Below are positions 36,622 to 44,687 of a stretch of 64,000 nt of DNA, piece by piece. The DNA comes from Lachnospiraceae bacterium (GTDB lineage Bacteria; Bacillota; Clostridia; Lachnospirales; Lachnospiraceae), in the NCBI GenBank assembly GCA_017520155.1, contig JAFXGR010000066.1, positions 1 through 64,000 on the forward strand. Direction: 5' to 3'. Numbering within the stretch: the stretch's first letter is position 1; the number at the start of each line of letters is the position of its first letter. Under the pieces are notes generated by a model. That model did not search any database. It was not told the DNA's origin and saw only the letters and a program-made list of their open reading frames with translations. Made by a program: the position numbers and the translations under genes.

Positions 36622-38343
36622 TTAAATTTTAAACTTTTCTACCTGTCTATTCAGCTCTTTTCCTACCTCGTTATTACCTTTTGCTTCTTTATCGATTTCT
36701 GTCATGGCAGAGGTAAGTTCAACCGTCAGTTGTGTTACTTCTGTTACTCCCTTAGCGCTTTCCTCCACTGCAACGGTAACGGCTTCAACTGATTCTTTAA
36801 TCTTATCAATATTATCTTCCATCTCTTCACTTTGTCCGGCAAATTCTTCCATCATACGATTCATATCTTCCACGTCATTATGATAACTTTCACTGGTTTC
36901 CAAAAGTTTTTCATACCCCTGCATTGCCGTTTCATCCATAAAAACTACCATTTCCTCTGATTTGGATGCTAACTCATTTACTGCAGCAATCACGGATTTA
37001 CTTACATCTTGAATCCTCGAGGCTATGGCCGCTGAATCAGAAGCCAGTTTTCCAATTTCCGTTGCTACTACAGCAAAACCTCTTCCTGCTTCTCCTGCTC
37101 TTGCTGCTTCAATACTGGCATTTAAGGATAGTAAGTTTGTCTGAGAGGAAATGGCGATAATATGATCTGTTAAGGTACTGATTTCTTCTACTTCCTTTGA
37201 TTTTTTTATTCTGTCACTTACAATTTCTGAAATTTTTAAGGCCTTTTCTTTTGCATCCTGCTGCTGTATTTTAGCCAAAGCATAAATCTCTCCTGCCTTA
37301 TCCATAATTTCCTTCGAAGAATTTCTCCCTTCTTTGGCATAATCTGAAACAGTTTTTACAGAATGATAAATACTTTGTACTGAATTATTTACTTCATTTA
37401 AGGAAGCACTGGTTTCTTCCATGGCTGCACTCATTTCTTCCATGGTAGCAGAAATATCCGTTATATTTTCTTCTGCCTGCTCCAAATGTTCCACAATTTC
37501 ACTGGAAGAGTGCCCTAAAAGATGGGAATTCTCTGAAATCTGAATCATAATCTCCCGAATATGTTCTAACAGTACATTGACATTCTCTGCCATAATCTCC
37601 AATTCATCACCTGTTTTTATTTCCAGCTTCTTTGTTAAATCTCCCTCGCTATGTACCAAATCATAAATTTTTACATTAACACTTTTCAATCCTCTTACCA
37701 GACCAATGGTGATAATCCAAAGCAAGAAAAGAGAAGAGATTACACATGCTACTGTTAATAAGGTGACTTGATTTGTACTTTTATTCAATCGTTCAACTAC
37801 TCCCACGCCGTCGTAGTCACAGCCCAAAACAGAAACTATTTTTCCGTCCTCATTTCTAATGGGCTGATAAACAGTAATCATGGGACCATCCTCAGAATAA
37901 TGAATGGTATCATCCCATACTTCCTCTCCCCCAAATGCTCTTTCCAGCATTTCTTTTTCTTCTTCATAGGGTTCTCCAATAAAAGCTCTATTTTCTGAAG
38001 CGTCTCCATCTACTCCGTAATAAAAATTATTTCCTTCTTTATATATGGTATAAATATATTTGATTCCATAATTCGTTTGAATATGTTGAAAGGTAAGTCT
38101 TAAGGCCATATAGCCGGCAGTTAATTCCTGTCCCGGCTTTAGTGTTTCAATAAAATCTCCTTCTGCCGAATTCAGTGCAACTCTGGCTGCCATTCTGGCC
38201 TCTTCTATTCCCATCTCTACCATGCCATCACGAATATTGCCATGGGCAATAATTCCCATAGTAAGACAAATCAGAATTACCAGAAATCCGGTTGGAACCA
38301 TAATTTTAACTCGTATACTAAATCGTCTCACTTTTTGTTTCAT
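36622..38343 (-). CDS. Methyl-accepting chemotaxis protein
   Basis: A 573-residue transmembrane chemoreceptor. TM1 lies at about 16-34, an extracytoplasmic Cache-like sensor domain at 35-185 ([32 protein letters not shown]), TM2 at about 192-212, a HAMP linker and a long coiled-coil signalling domain. The hairpin tip [20 protein letters not shown] is nearly invariant in the family and contacts CheA/CheW. Glutamine/glutamate-rich heptads suit methylation. It fits the flagellar genes at the right end of the window. The ligand cannot be predicted. Confidence 0.93.
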   Translation of the reverse strand: MKQKVRRFSIRVKIMVPTGFLVILICLTMGIIAHGNIRDGMVEMGIEEARMAARVALNSAEGDFIETLKPGQELTAGYMALRLTFQHIQTNYGIKYIYTIYKEGNNFYYGVDGDASENRAFIGEPYEEEKEMLERAFGGEEVWDDTIHYSEDGPMITVYQPIRNEDGKIVSVLGCDYDGVGVVERLNKSTNQVTLLTVACVISSLFLLWIITIGLVRGLKSVNVKIYDLVHSEGDLTKKLEIKTGDELEIMAENVNVLLEHIREIMIQISENSHLLGHSSSEIVEHLEQAEENITDISATMEEMSAAMEETSASLNEVNNSVQSIYHSVKTVSDYAKEGRNSSKEIMDKAGEIYALAKIQQQDAKEKALKISEIVSDRIKKSKEVEEISTLTDHIIAISSQTNLLSLNASIEAARAGEAGRGFAVVATEIGKLASDSAAIASRIQDVSKSVIAAVNELASKSEEMVVFMDETAMQGYEKLLETSESYHNDVEDMNRMMEEFAGQSEEMEDNIDKIKESVEAVTVAVEESAKGVTEVTQLTVELTSAMTEIDKEAKGNNEVGKELNRQVEKFKI

Positions 38344-38414
38344 CTGATCCTCTCCTTTTTTATTCTCCCAAAAGATAAGCCCCCTCTTATCTCTTCCTTT
38401 ATCTTAGTGTTCTT

Positions 38415-38443
38415 ATTATACTGCAAAATATCTATTTTTGAAA
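38415..38443 (-). promoter_or_regulatory. Possible sigma-A promoter of the chemoreceptor gene
   Basis: On the minus strand a perfect TATAAT (38415-38420) follows TTTCAA (38438-38443) by 17 bp. The -35 match is poor. No sigma-D-type motif was evident. Confidence 0.4.
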
Positions 38444-38514
38444 TGACATATGACATATTTTTTTCTCTTCTTATGTTCTATAATTGCTTTCATAACAAAG
38501 GGATCTCTTGAGCC

Positions 38515-38546
38515 TTGACATCCGAAACTTCATGAGATATTCTCAT
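38515..38546 (+). promoter_or_regulatory. Sigma-A promoter of yibE/F-like gene with overlapping palindrome
   Basis: TTGACA (38515-38520), 17-bp spacer, TATTCT (38538-38543). The -10 box is embedded in the perfect inverted repeat ATGAGA-TAT-TCTCAT (38532-38546), a possible repressor operator. The leader would be about 95 nt. Confidence 0.6.
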
Positions 38547-38567
38547 CCTATATTTCCTTTATTAATC

Positions 38568-38582
38568 CCATAATCATTATAA
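38568..38582 (+). promoter_or_regulatory. PerR/Fur-like box in the leader of the yibE/F-like gene
   Basis: CCATAATCATTATAA matches 12 of 14 defined positions of the PerR consensus TTATAATNATTATAA. It lies about 25 bp after the -10 box, where a bound repressor would block transcription. AT-rich context makes chance matches possible. Confidence 0.4.
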
Positions 38583-38644
38583 TAACAGGGGATAAGAAGA
38601 TTGTGATTTCCCTTTAGATTTAAAAAGAAAGGATAACCTTTACC

Positions 38645-39820
38645 ATGAATAACAATAACATAAAATTTAAACTATTTTCCCTTCCCTCTCGCCAAGCTTT
38701 ATTGACTGCAGGTATTCTTATTTTTTCCCTTATTATATTTATTATTGCCTTCCTTGTTGTTCGTCCACCAAAGGAAGAACCTATTCCCGGGGAGGATTTT
38801 GCAGAGTATGATAAAGGGAGGGTTGTGGAAATTCTTAGTGATGATTCCTTTCAAGATGAATCCAGTGAAGATTCCTATCGAGGAAGCCAGCTTTTATTGA
38901 TTGAGGTTACTACCGGACGCTATAAAGGGGAAACCTTGCAAGTTTATAATTATGTAGGGCCGCTTTACTCCACTCCTTTAAAAATAGGAGATCCGGCGGT
39001 AATGATTATTTCTACTTATGCTGACGGCACTCATCTTGCAACTATTTTTGAATATGATCGAGCTATTCCTTTAATTGTGGTTATTTCTCTATTTGTTATT
39101 GTAGCCTTACTGGTTGGGGGAAAAACAGGTGCCAAGTCTCTCTTAACTTTACTCTTTACCTTGGCTACCTTATTGGGAATTTTAATTCCTGCTTTAATGA
39201 AAGGTGCTCCCACTTTACTCACTGTATTTTTCTGCTGTACCTATATTGCTATTGTCTGCCTGACGGTAATTGGAGGACTGCAGACAAAAAGCTTGGCAGC
39301 TATGATGGGAACCATATCCGGTACCGCCATTGCTTTACTATTTGGCTATTTTTCTCAAACTATTCTTAGAATCGATGGGATGCGTACAGAGGAAGCAGAA
39401 GCCTTGCTTCAGCTAAGGCAGATGGGTATCCCTATTGGAATCAAGGGTCTGCTGGTGGCCGGTGTGGCCATTAGTTCTTTAGGAGCTGTAATGGATGTTA
39501 CCATGGGAATTTCTTCCTCTATCCACGAAATTTTTCAAGCAAACCGGGCTCTTTCCAAAAAGGAACTGTTTCGCTCCGGAATGAATGTAGGAAAGGATAT
39601 GGTAGGTACCATGACCAATACTCTGGTGCTGGCTCTTCTTGGAAGCAGTTTTGTTCTTATTATTTATTTGTATAGTCTGGGACTTACCTTCCATCAATTT
39701 ATTAGCTCTACTTATTTATCTATAGAAGTAATCAGCAGTATCTCCAGCAGTATAGGGGTGATTTTATCTATTCCTTTGACTGCTGCCTTTACTTCACTTT
39801 TGTTAAGTAGAAAAAAATAA
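38645..39820 (+). CDS. YibE/F family membrane protein
   Basis: A 391-residue integral membrane protein of the YibE/F family. An N-terminal helix (~18-40) is followed by an extracytoplasmic beta-rich domain (~55-135: GRVVEILSD, LLIEVTTGRYKGETLQVYNY). About seven helices follow from ~140, containing the family block GVAISSLGAVMDVTMGISSS and FRSGMNVGKDMVGTMTNTLV. The family's function is not established; transport has been suggested. A strong TTGACA/TATTCT promoter and AAGAAAGGA ribosome site precede it. A 3' fragment of a paralogue lies at 43.5 kb, so there were once two copies. Confidence 0.88.
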   Translation: MNNNNIKFKLFSLPSRQALLTAGILIFSLIIFIIAFLVVRPPKEEPIPGEDFAEYDKGRVVEILSDDSFQDESSEDSYRGSQLLLIEVTTGRYKGETLQVYNYVGPLYSTPLKIGDPAVMIISTYADGTHLATIFEYDRAIPLIVVISLFVIVALLVGGKTGAKSLLTLLFTLATLLGILIPALMKGAPTLLTVFFCCTYIAIVCLTVIGGLQTKSLAAMMGTISGTAIALLFGYFSQTILRIDGMRTEEAEALLQLRQMGIPIGIKGLLVAGVAISSLGAVMDVTMGISSSIHEIFQANRALSKKELFRSGMNVGKDMVGTMTNTLVLALLGSSFVLIIYLYSLGLTFHQFISSTYLSIEVISSISSSIGVILSIPLTAAFTSLLLSRKK

Positions 39821-39864
39821 TCCTTAGATGTTCCTATTAAGTGGGAACATCTAAGGATTTTTTT
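39821..39864. terminator. Bidirectional terminator between yibE/F-like gene and MFS gene
   Basis: TCCTTAGATGTTCC (39821-39834) and GGAACATCTAAGGA (39844-39857) form a perfect 14-bp stem, with seven T residues after it on the plus strand and an A/T tract on the other side. Confidence 0.9.
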
Positions 39865-39878
39865 CGTTTTTTATTTCT

Positions 39879-41168
39879 TTATTGAGGCTTATAGCCCATT
39901 GCCTCAATTTGTTTTGTACTTGTCATGGAAGAAAGCATATAAAGGATTCCTACCAATACCATTAATACTGCAAAAATAATCCATGCCAACTGATAGGTTC
40001 CGGTAATATCAAAAATAAACGCTGCAATCGTAGGTCCAATAATCTGGCCGATATTTCCTGCCATATTCATCCAACCACTAAGAACGCTGTATTCTTTATC
40101 CCCAAAGTTACGAGCTGTAATTAAAAAGGGAATTACAGAGGGCACAGAACCACCAATCATATATAAGGGAAGCATCCATGTAGAAAATTTCATATCTGTA
40201 GCTGATAACATCATAGCAATAAACATTGCTGCATAAAAGAAAGGTGCAATCACTGCTGTACGCTTAATATGTAAAATATCAGAAAATACACCAAGAAGGA
40301 ATTTTCCAAGGATTAAAGTTCCTAATGCTCCAGCGTAAATACCGGCAGCTTTTGTGCTGTCACCAGTTATATCGGTAAAATAAGCTACACATTGTGTAGA
40401 GAAAGCAGAAGCACCAATCATTGTAACCAATCCTGCCAGCCATTGTAACCACCAACGCGTTGTTCTTAAAGCCTGCTTTCCTGTAATTCCTGTCTTTTGA
40501 GTAGATACTCCTCCGGCAGCAGCAACCTCCTCCGGTGAGGGATCTCCTACTCTTGTTTCAAATCCTCTGTCTGCCGGCATACTAACTACTAAGGCTAATG
40601 CCAAAGGAATCATAATAGCATTAATTGCAGCCAATGCAAGATATCCTGCACGCCATCCGTAATTTGCAATAATGTGATTTGCCAGTGGAACCCAAACCAA
40701 AGCTCCGGCACCACTTCCCAGCATACCAATAGACATTGCTGTACCTTTTATTTTAGGTCCAAACCAGTTACTTACCATAATGGTAACAGGAAGATTGGTA
40801 GCTCCTCCCCATCCTAATCCTTGAATAGCACATAGTAAGTATAATTGCCAAAGGGAAGTTGCTCCTGCCATTAATACATAACAGGCACTGGTAAGTACAA
40901 CGCAACCTGTAAGTACATATTTTACCGGGTATTTCTTATAAATCTTACCAATAAAAGCAGAGCTTACCAACATAGAAATTGTCATGATGGTATTTGTCTG
41001 TGTAAATGCCGTCCTGGTAATTCCTAACTCCTCCGTAATAGGAGTGTAAAATAAGGAGGTAAGATTTACTTTTACTACGTAACAAATAAACATGGTCATA
41101 AATCCTACAAAAAGAATCACCCAACCATAGTAAAACTTACCATCCATTTTAAATAGATTGTTCTTCAT
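39879..41168 (-). CDS. MFS transporter, oxalate/formate-antiporter-like
   Basis: A 429-residue twelve-helix major facilitator. The N-terminal FYYGWVILFVGF and ELGITRTAFTQ match the OFA/monocarboxylate subgroup, which moves small organic acids. Loop motifs include FIGKIYKKYPVK (motif A position) and GWGGATNLPVTIMVSNWF. It is divergent from the SDR gene at 41.4 kb and shares the intergenic region holding the 16-bp operator-like site. A second carrier of the same subgroup is at 44.7 kb. Substrate inferred only as a carboxylate. Confidence 0.85.
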   Translation of the reverse strand: MKNNLFKMDGKFYYGWVILFVGFMTMFICYVVKVNLTSLFYTPITEELGITRTAFTQTNTIMTISMLVSSAFIGKIYKKYPVKYVLTGCVVLTSACYVLMAGATSLWQLYLLCAIQGLGWGGATNLPVTIMVSNWFGPKIKGTAMSIGMLGSGAGALVWVPLANHIIANYGWRAGYLALAAINAIMIPLALALVVSMPADRGFETRVGDPSPEEVAAAGGVSTQKTGITGKQALRTTRWWLQWLAGLVTMIGASAFSTQCVAYFTDITGDSTKAAGIYAGALGTLILGKFLLGVFSDILHIKRTAVIAPFFYAAMFIAMMLSATDMKFSTWMLPLYMIGGSVPSVIPFLITARNFGDKEYSVLSGWMNMAGNIGQIIGPTIAAFIFDITGTYQLAWIIFAVLMVLVGILYMLSSMTSTKQIEAMGYKPQ

Positions 41169-41313
41169 TTTCTTTTTCCTTTCTCATTTTTTATTATATT
41201 TATCGAGCTAATTACAGTATATGACATAGAGTTCAAAACTGTAAAGCATATTTGAAAATAGGAATAATTCCTGTTTTCTTACATAGGTTATAACAAACTA
41301 TACATTTTTTTTA

Positions 41314-41368
41314 TGTGACTTTATCACTTAAGATTGTATTGACAAGAAAGGAAATTGGGTGCTATTTT
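41314..41368 (+). promoter_or_regulatory. Operator-like site plus promoter for the first SDR gene
   Basis: TGTGACTTTATCACTT (41314-41329) contains the half sites GTGA and TCAC. Ten bases on is TTGACA (41339-41344), an 18-bp spacer and TATTTT (41363-41368). The site lies upstream of -35, as an activator site would. The same 16-mer with one change occurs at 43755. Confidence 0.55.
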
Positions 41369-41434
41369 TGTTTCAAACAATCAAATTTCCATTGTTTAAT
41401 AGAATTTATTGAAGATGAAAGAGAGGAAAAAGAT

Positions 41435-42199
41435 ATGAAAAATTATTTTGATGTAAGTGGAAAATATGCGGTTGTGACCGGTGCTTCCTCCGGTTTGGGA
41501 CGACAATTTGCTATCTGTCTTGCGGAACAAGGTTGTAATGTAGCAATTATGGCAAGACGTGTAGAAAAATTAGAAGAAGTAAAAAAAGAAATAGAGACTT
41601 ATGGTGTGAAATGTCTGGTTGTTCCTTGTGATGTTACCGATACTCTTAAGATAAAGGAAGCTGTAGAACAAGTAGAAACAGAATTTGGACGAATCGATAT
41701 TTTGGTAAATAATGCTGCTGCCGGCTTTGCTACTCCAGCTGTAGAAACAAGCGATGAGCTGTGGGAAAATGTAATGAAAACAAATGTAAATGGCGTATTT
41801 TACGTTGCCAGAGAAGTTGGTAAAGTAATGCTTAAGCAAAACTATGGTAGAATTATCAATATCGGTTCTTTCCACTGCCAGGTAACCATGAATGGATTCC
41901 CAAGAAGTGGATATTCTACAGCAAAAGGAGCTGTTTATATGATGACAAAAGCTTTGGCTGCAGAATGGGCTAAAAACGGGATTACCGTAAATACCTTAGG
42001 TCCCGGATATTTTAAGAGTGAAATGGCAGACAAGGTAACTGACCAACGTTATGATGACAATATTGTAAATAATTGTCCTATGGGAAGAAGAGGAAATCCC
42101 GGAGAATTAAATGGCGGACTTTTATTCCTTGCCTCTGACGCTTCCAGCTATGTAACAGGACAGCTATTGTTGGTAGATGGTGGTTGGACTATTGTATAG
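41435..42199 (+). CDS. SDR-family dehydrogenase, gluconate-5-dehydrogenase-like
   Basis: A 254-residue classical short-chain dehydrogenase. Motifs are TGASSGLGRQFA (NAD(P) binding), CDVTD, NNAAA, NIGSF (catalytic Ser region) and YSTAKG (Tyr/Lys), then VNTLGPGYFKSEM and VTGQLLLVDGGW. The residue after strand 2 is Arg (MARRVEK), which suggests NADP(H) or either cofactor. Start is ATG 41435 with GAGAGGAAAAAG before it; the frame is open upstream without a site. Sequence type is that of sugar-acid or polyol oxidoreductases. It begins the cassette and is followed 36 bp later by the SLC13 carrier. Confidence 0.87.
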   Translation: MKNYFDVSGKYAVVTGASSGLGRQFAICLAEQGCNVAIMARRVEKLEEVKKEIETYGVKCLVVPCDVTDTLKIKEAVEQVETEFGRIDILVNNAAAGFATPAVETSDELWENVMKTNVNGVFYVAREVGKVMLKQNYGRIINIGSFHCQVTMNGFPRSGYSTAKGAVYMMTKALAAEWAKNGITVNTLGPGYFKSEMADKVTDQRYDDNIVNNCPMGRRGNPGELNGGLLFLASDASSYVTGQLLLVDGGWTIV

Positions 42200-42235
42200 T
42201 GCAAAAAAAATCACAGTCTTGGGAGGTGGCGGCAG

Positions 42236-43521
42236 ATGGATCAGTTATTACAACCGCAGGTTTTGGGCCTAATTATTTTAGGTATCTGCATCCTTCTTTT
42301 TTTAATTAACAGGTTGTCTCAGGCAACCGTTGGTTTTATTGGATGTCTTCTGATGGTACTTACAAAGGTTGCCTCCTTCGAAGATGTGTTTTCGCAATTT
42401 TCTAATGATATCGTTCTGCTTATGGCCAGTGCCATGGTCGTAGGAATTGCCATGTTCAACACCGGTGTAGCACAAATCTTAGGAAAATATGTCATTAGGT
42501 TTTCCAGTGGGAATGAAAAGATATTTTTGATATCGATTTGTATTTTAACAGGAATTTTATCCATGTTTTTGCCCAATACTGCATTAATTGCTTCTTTTAT
42601 TCCCATCATTGACAGTGTATGCAAATCCTCTACCTCTTTAAAGAGGAGAGATTTTGTTTTGCCTGTGGCGCTCTCAGCCATGTTTGGTGGTGCAAGTACT
42701 TTAATTGGAACAACTCCCCAGTTAACTGCAAATGGACTTTTGATGAAACTCACTGAAAAAGAGTTAGGCATGTGGGATTTAACCGGTCCGGGGCTTCTTA
42801 TCTTCCTTCTCTTTCTAATCTTTCTATTATTTATGGATTTGAGGATGGAAAAAAAATATGGATAGAGAAAAAGGAAATTTCGTTATGTACCTCCTGTGAT
42901 GTTAAGGAACAAAAAGAAATCTATGATAAAAGAAAATTGATCATTATGTCTTTTATTGTTACATTAATGATTATTTCTTATGTATTTTCTTTTTTACCTA
43001 CTGCCTTAACGGCAATGTCTGCTGCCATTTTATGTATTATCTTTGGTCTTTGCAGTGCTGAAGATGTGATAAACAAATTACATTGGGAATCTATTATTTT
43101 CCTCGGTACATGTCTGGGAATTGGAAATGCCTTAACAATTTCAGGTGCAGGAGATTTGGCCGGAACCTTCCTAATGAATGTCCTTGGTGATATAAAACAG
43201 CCTTTTGCTATTTTCACTATTTTTGTAATTTTAACTTTTGTAATCAGCCAATTTATTACAAATTCCACGGCAATTATTATCGCTCTTCCTATTGCACTTA
43301 GTATATGTGAAATCTATGGGTTTAATCATATGACTTTTACCGTTGGAATAACTTTGGCCTCAAGCTACGCATGTCTAACACCTTTGGCCGCTTCACAGAT
43401 TGCAATGACAGAGGTTGCCGGATATGAGTTCTTGGATTATTTTAAATATGGATGGAAAATGACAATTTTGGTAATTTTGGGAGTTGTTATCTTAGTTCCA
43501 CTATTTTATCCATTGAAGTGA
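42236..43521 (+). pseudogene. SLC13-type carrier split by a frameshift in an A8 tract
   Basis: The N-terminal half (42236-42865) reads MDQLLQPQVLGLIILGIC to FMDLRMEKKYG and stops. The C-terminal half continues in the -1 frame as KKIWIEKKEISL to LVPLFYPLK, ending at 43521. Both halves belong to one SLC13/DASS-type protein: the first has SMFLPNTALIASFIPI and GASTLIGTTPQ, the second FITNSTAIIIALPIA and ASSYACLTPLAASQIAM. The switch falls at eight adenines (42849-42856); one extra A restores a 428-residue protein. It could be a true mutation, a phase-variable tract, transcriptional slippage or an assembly error. An AGGAGG-like GGGAGGTGG precedes the start. The family carries di- and hydroxy-carboxylates with sodium. 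Confidence 0.88.
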
Positions 43522-43610
43522 TCAGCAGTATTTCCAACAGTATTGGTGTAATTTGTCCATCCCCTTGGCTTCTGCCTTTACCTTCCTTTTATTAACTGTA
43601 AAAAATAAAT
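43504..43610 (+). pseudogene. 3' fragment of a second yibE/F gene
   Basis: The DNA reads LSIEVISSISNSIGVI, then after a one-base loss SIPLASAFTFLLLT and a stop. It is nearly the same as the last 36 codons of the gene ending at 39820 (LSIEVISSISSSIGVI, SIPLTAAFTSLLLS). It begins inside the last codons of the SLC13 gene, whose stop TGA comes from this sequence. No upstream part of the paralogue remains. Confidence 0.85.
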
Positions 43611-43667
43611 AACCAGGGTATCATTCTGACACTTGCAGGCATTCAATAAAAAAGTTTATTTCTTCTA

Positions 43668-43696
43668 CAGACCATAAATTTATGGTCTGTTTTTTA
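43668..43696 (+). terminator. Rho-independent terminator after the SLC13 gene
   Basis: CAGACCATAAA/TTTATGGTCTG is a perfect 22-bp palindrome (43668-43689) followed by seven T residues. It probably was the terminator of the lost yibE/F copy and now separates the two halves of the cassette. Confidence 0.9.
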
Positions 43697-43754
43697 TTTT
43701 TCCTTTCCCCTTCCCCTCCATGAATTTTCTCTTACTTTTCTATCTTCCCCTTAA

Positions 43755-43798
43755 TGTGACTTAATCACTTTACAAATAGTAATGATTACTATTATTAT
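43755..43798 (+). promoter_or_regulatory. Operator-like site overlapping the promoter of the second SDR gene
   Basis: TGTGACTTAATCACTT (43755-43770) overlaps a -35-like TTTACA (43769-43774), with TATTAT (43793-43798) 18 bp on. Its centre would lie near -42, the position of class II activator sites of CRP/FNR-type proteins. It differs from the site at 41314 by one base. Confidence 0.55.
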
Positions 43799-43839
43799 AA
43801 AAAAAAACAAAAATGCTTATAAAAAAGGAGGAAATAGAT

Positions 43840-44604
43840 ATGTTTGATTTAACATCAAGAGTTGCAGTAATTACAGGAGGTTCATCCGGCTTAGGAGTTC
43901 TTTTCGCTAAAGCCTTGGCAGGGCAGAATGCAACCATTGTATTGCTGGCAAGAAGAGAAGAAAAATTAAAGGCTGTTGCCGCAGATTTAGAAAAAGAATA
44001 TGGAAAAGAGGTTAGCTATTACGTATGTGATGTTACCAACAGCCAGCAGGTAGCTTCCGTTGCTGAACAGATTGTAGAAAAATTCGGTAAAATCGATATT
44101 GCTGTAAACTGTGCCGGAGGTGGTAACTGTACCTGGGCAGATAAATTAACCGATGAAATGTGGCACAAAACCATGAGTGTAAACCTTCACGGTGTATTCT
44201 ACTGCTGTCGTGAATTTGGCAAGGCCATGATCAAAAACGGATACGGAAGAATTATCAATGTATCTTCCATGTTAGGTTCCGTTGGAATGGATGTGGCATT
44301 TGGAAACGGTATTGCAGAATATGCAGCTTCCAAGGGTGCCGTAAATAATCTTACTCGTCAGCTGGCTGTAGAATGGGCACAGCATGGAATCACAGTAAAT
44401 GCCATTGCTCCCGGTTTCTTTGCTTCCGAGGTATCTCCTGTAGGAAATGAAGAATTTGATCGTTTCTTAAAAACAAAATGTCCCATGAAGAGAGAAGGAC
44501 ATCCTCACGATCTGGATTCTGCCGTAGTCTTCCTTGCTGCAGATGAAAGTGCTTATATCACTGGACAGATTGTAGGTGTAGATGGCGGTTGGACTGCCTT
44601 ATAG
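43840..44604 (+). CDS. SDR-family dehydrogenase, gluconate-5-dehydrogenase-like
   Basis: A 254-residue short-chain dehydrogenase with TGGSSGLGVLFA, CDVTN, NCAGGG, NVSSMLGS, EYAASKGA (Tyr/Lys) and VNAIAPGFFASEV, ending GVDGGWTAL. The APGFF segment is typical of the gluconate 5-dehydrogenase/2-deoxygluconate 3-dehydrogenase group. ARREEK after strand 2 suggests NADP(H). Start ATG 43840 is preceded by AAAAGGAGG at good distance. It is clearly paralogous in type to the SDR at 41.4 kb but divergent in sequence, so the two probably act on different positions of one substrate or in opposite directions. Confidence 0.88.
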   Translation: MFDLTSRVAVITGGSSGLGVLFAKALAGQNATIVLLARREEKLKAVAADLEKEYGKEVSYYVCDVTNSQQVASVAEQIVEKFGKIDIAVNCAGGGNCTWADKLTDEMWHKTMSVNLHGVFYCCREFGKAMIKNGYGRIINVSSMLGSVGMDVAFGNGIAEYAASKGAVNNLTRQLAVEWAQHGITVNAIAPGFFASEVSPVGNEEFDRFLKTKCPMKREGHPHDLDSAVVFLAADESAYITGQIVGVDGGWTAL

Positions 44605-44620
44605 TCTCTCATTATCATGT

Positions 44621-44652
44621 CTTCACCGGTTGGGGGGACCTTACCGGTGAAG
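44621..44652. other. Intergenic stem-loop in the cassette
   Basis: CTTCACCGGT (44621-44630) pairs perfectly with ACCGGTGAAG (44643-44652) around a G-rich loop. No T run follows on the plus strand, so it is more likely a processing or mRNA-stability element between the SDR and MFS genes than a terminator. Confidence 0.6.
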
Positions 44653-44687
44653 CTTCACATATATTTAATAAATAAGGAGAAAAAATT

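Noticed and set aside
38344..38420. Cyclic-di-GMP riboswitch before the chemoreceptor
   Set aside because: Only a short GATAAG/CTTATC hairpin is present; the conserved riboswitch core sequences are missing.
42772..43521. A separate start for the second half of the SLC13 carrier
   Set aside because: The ATG at 42772 lies inside the first half with no ribosome site, and both halves form one family protein, so a frameshift is the better explanation.
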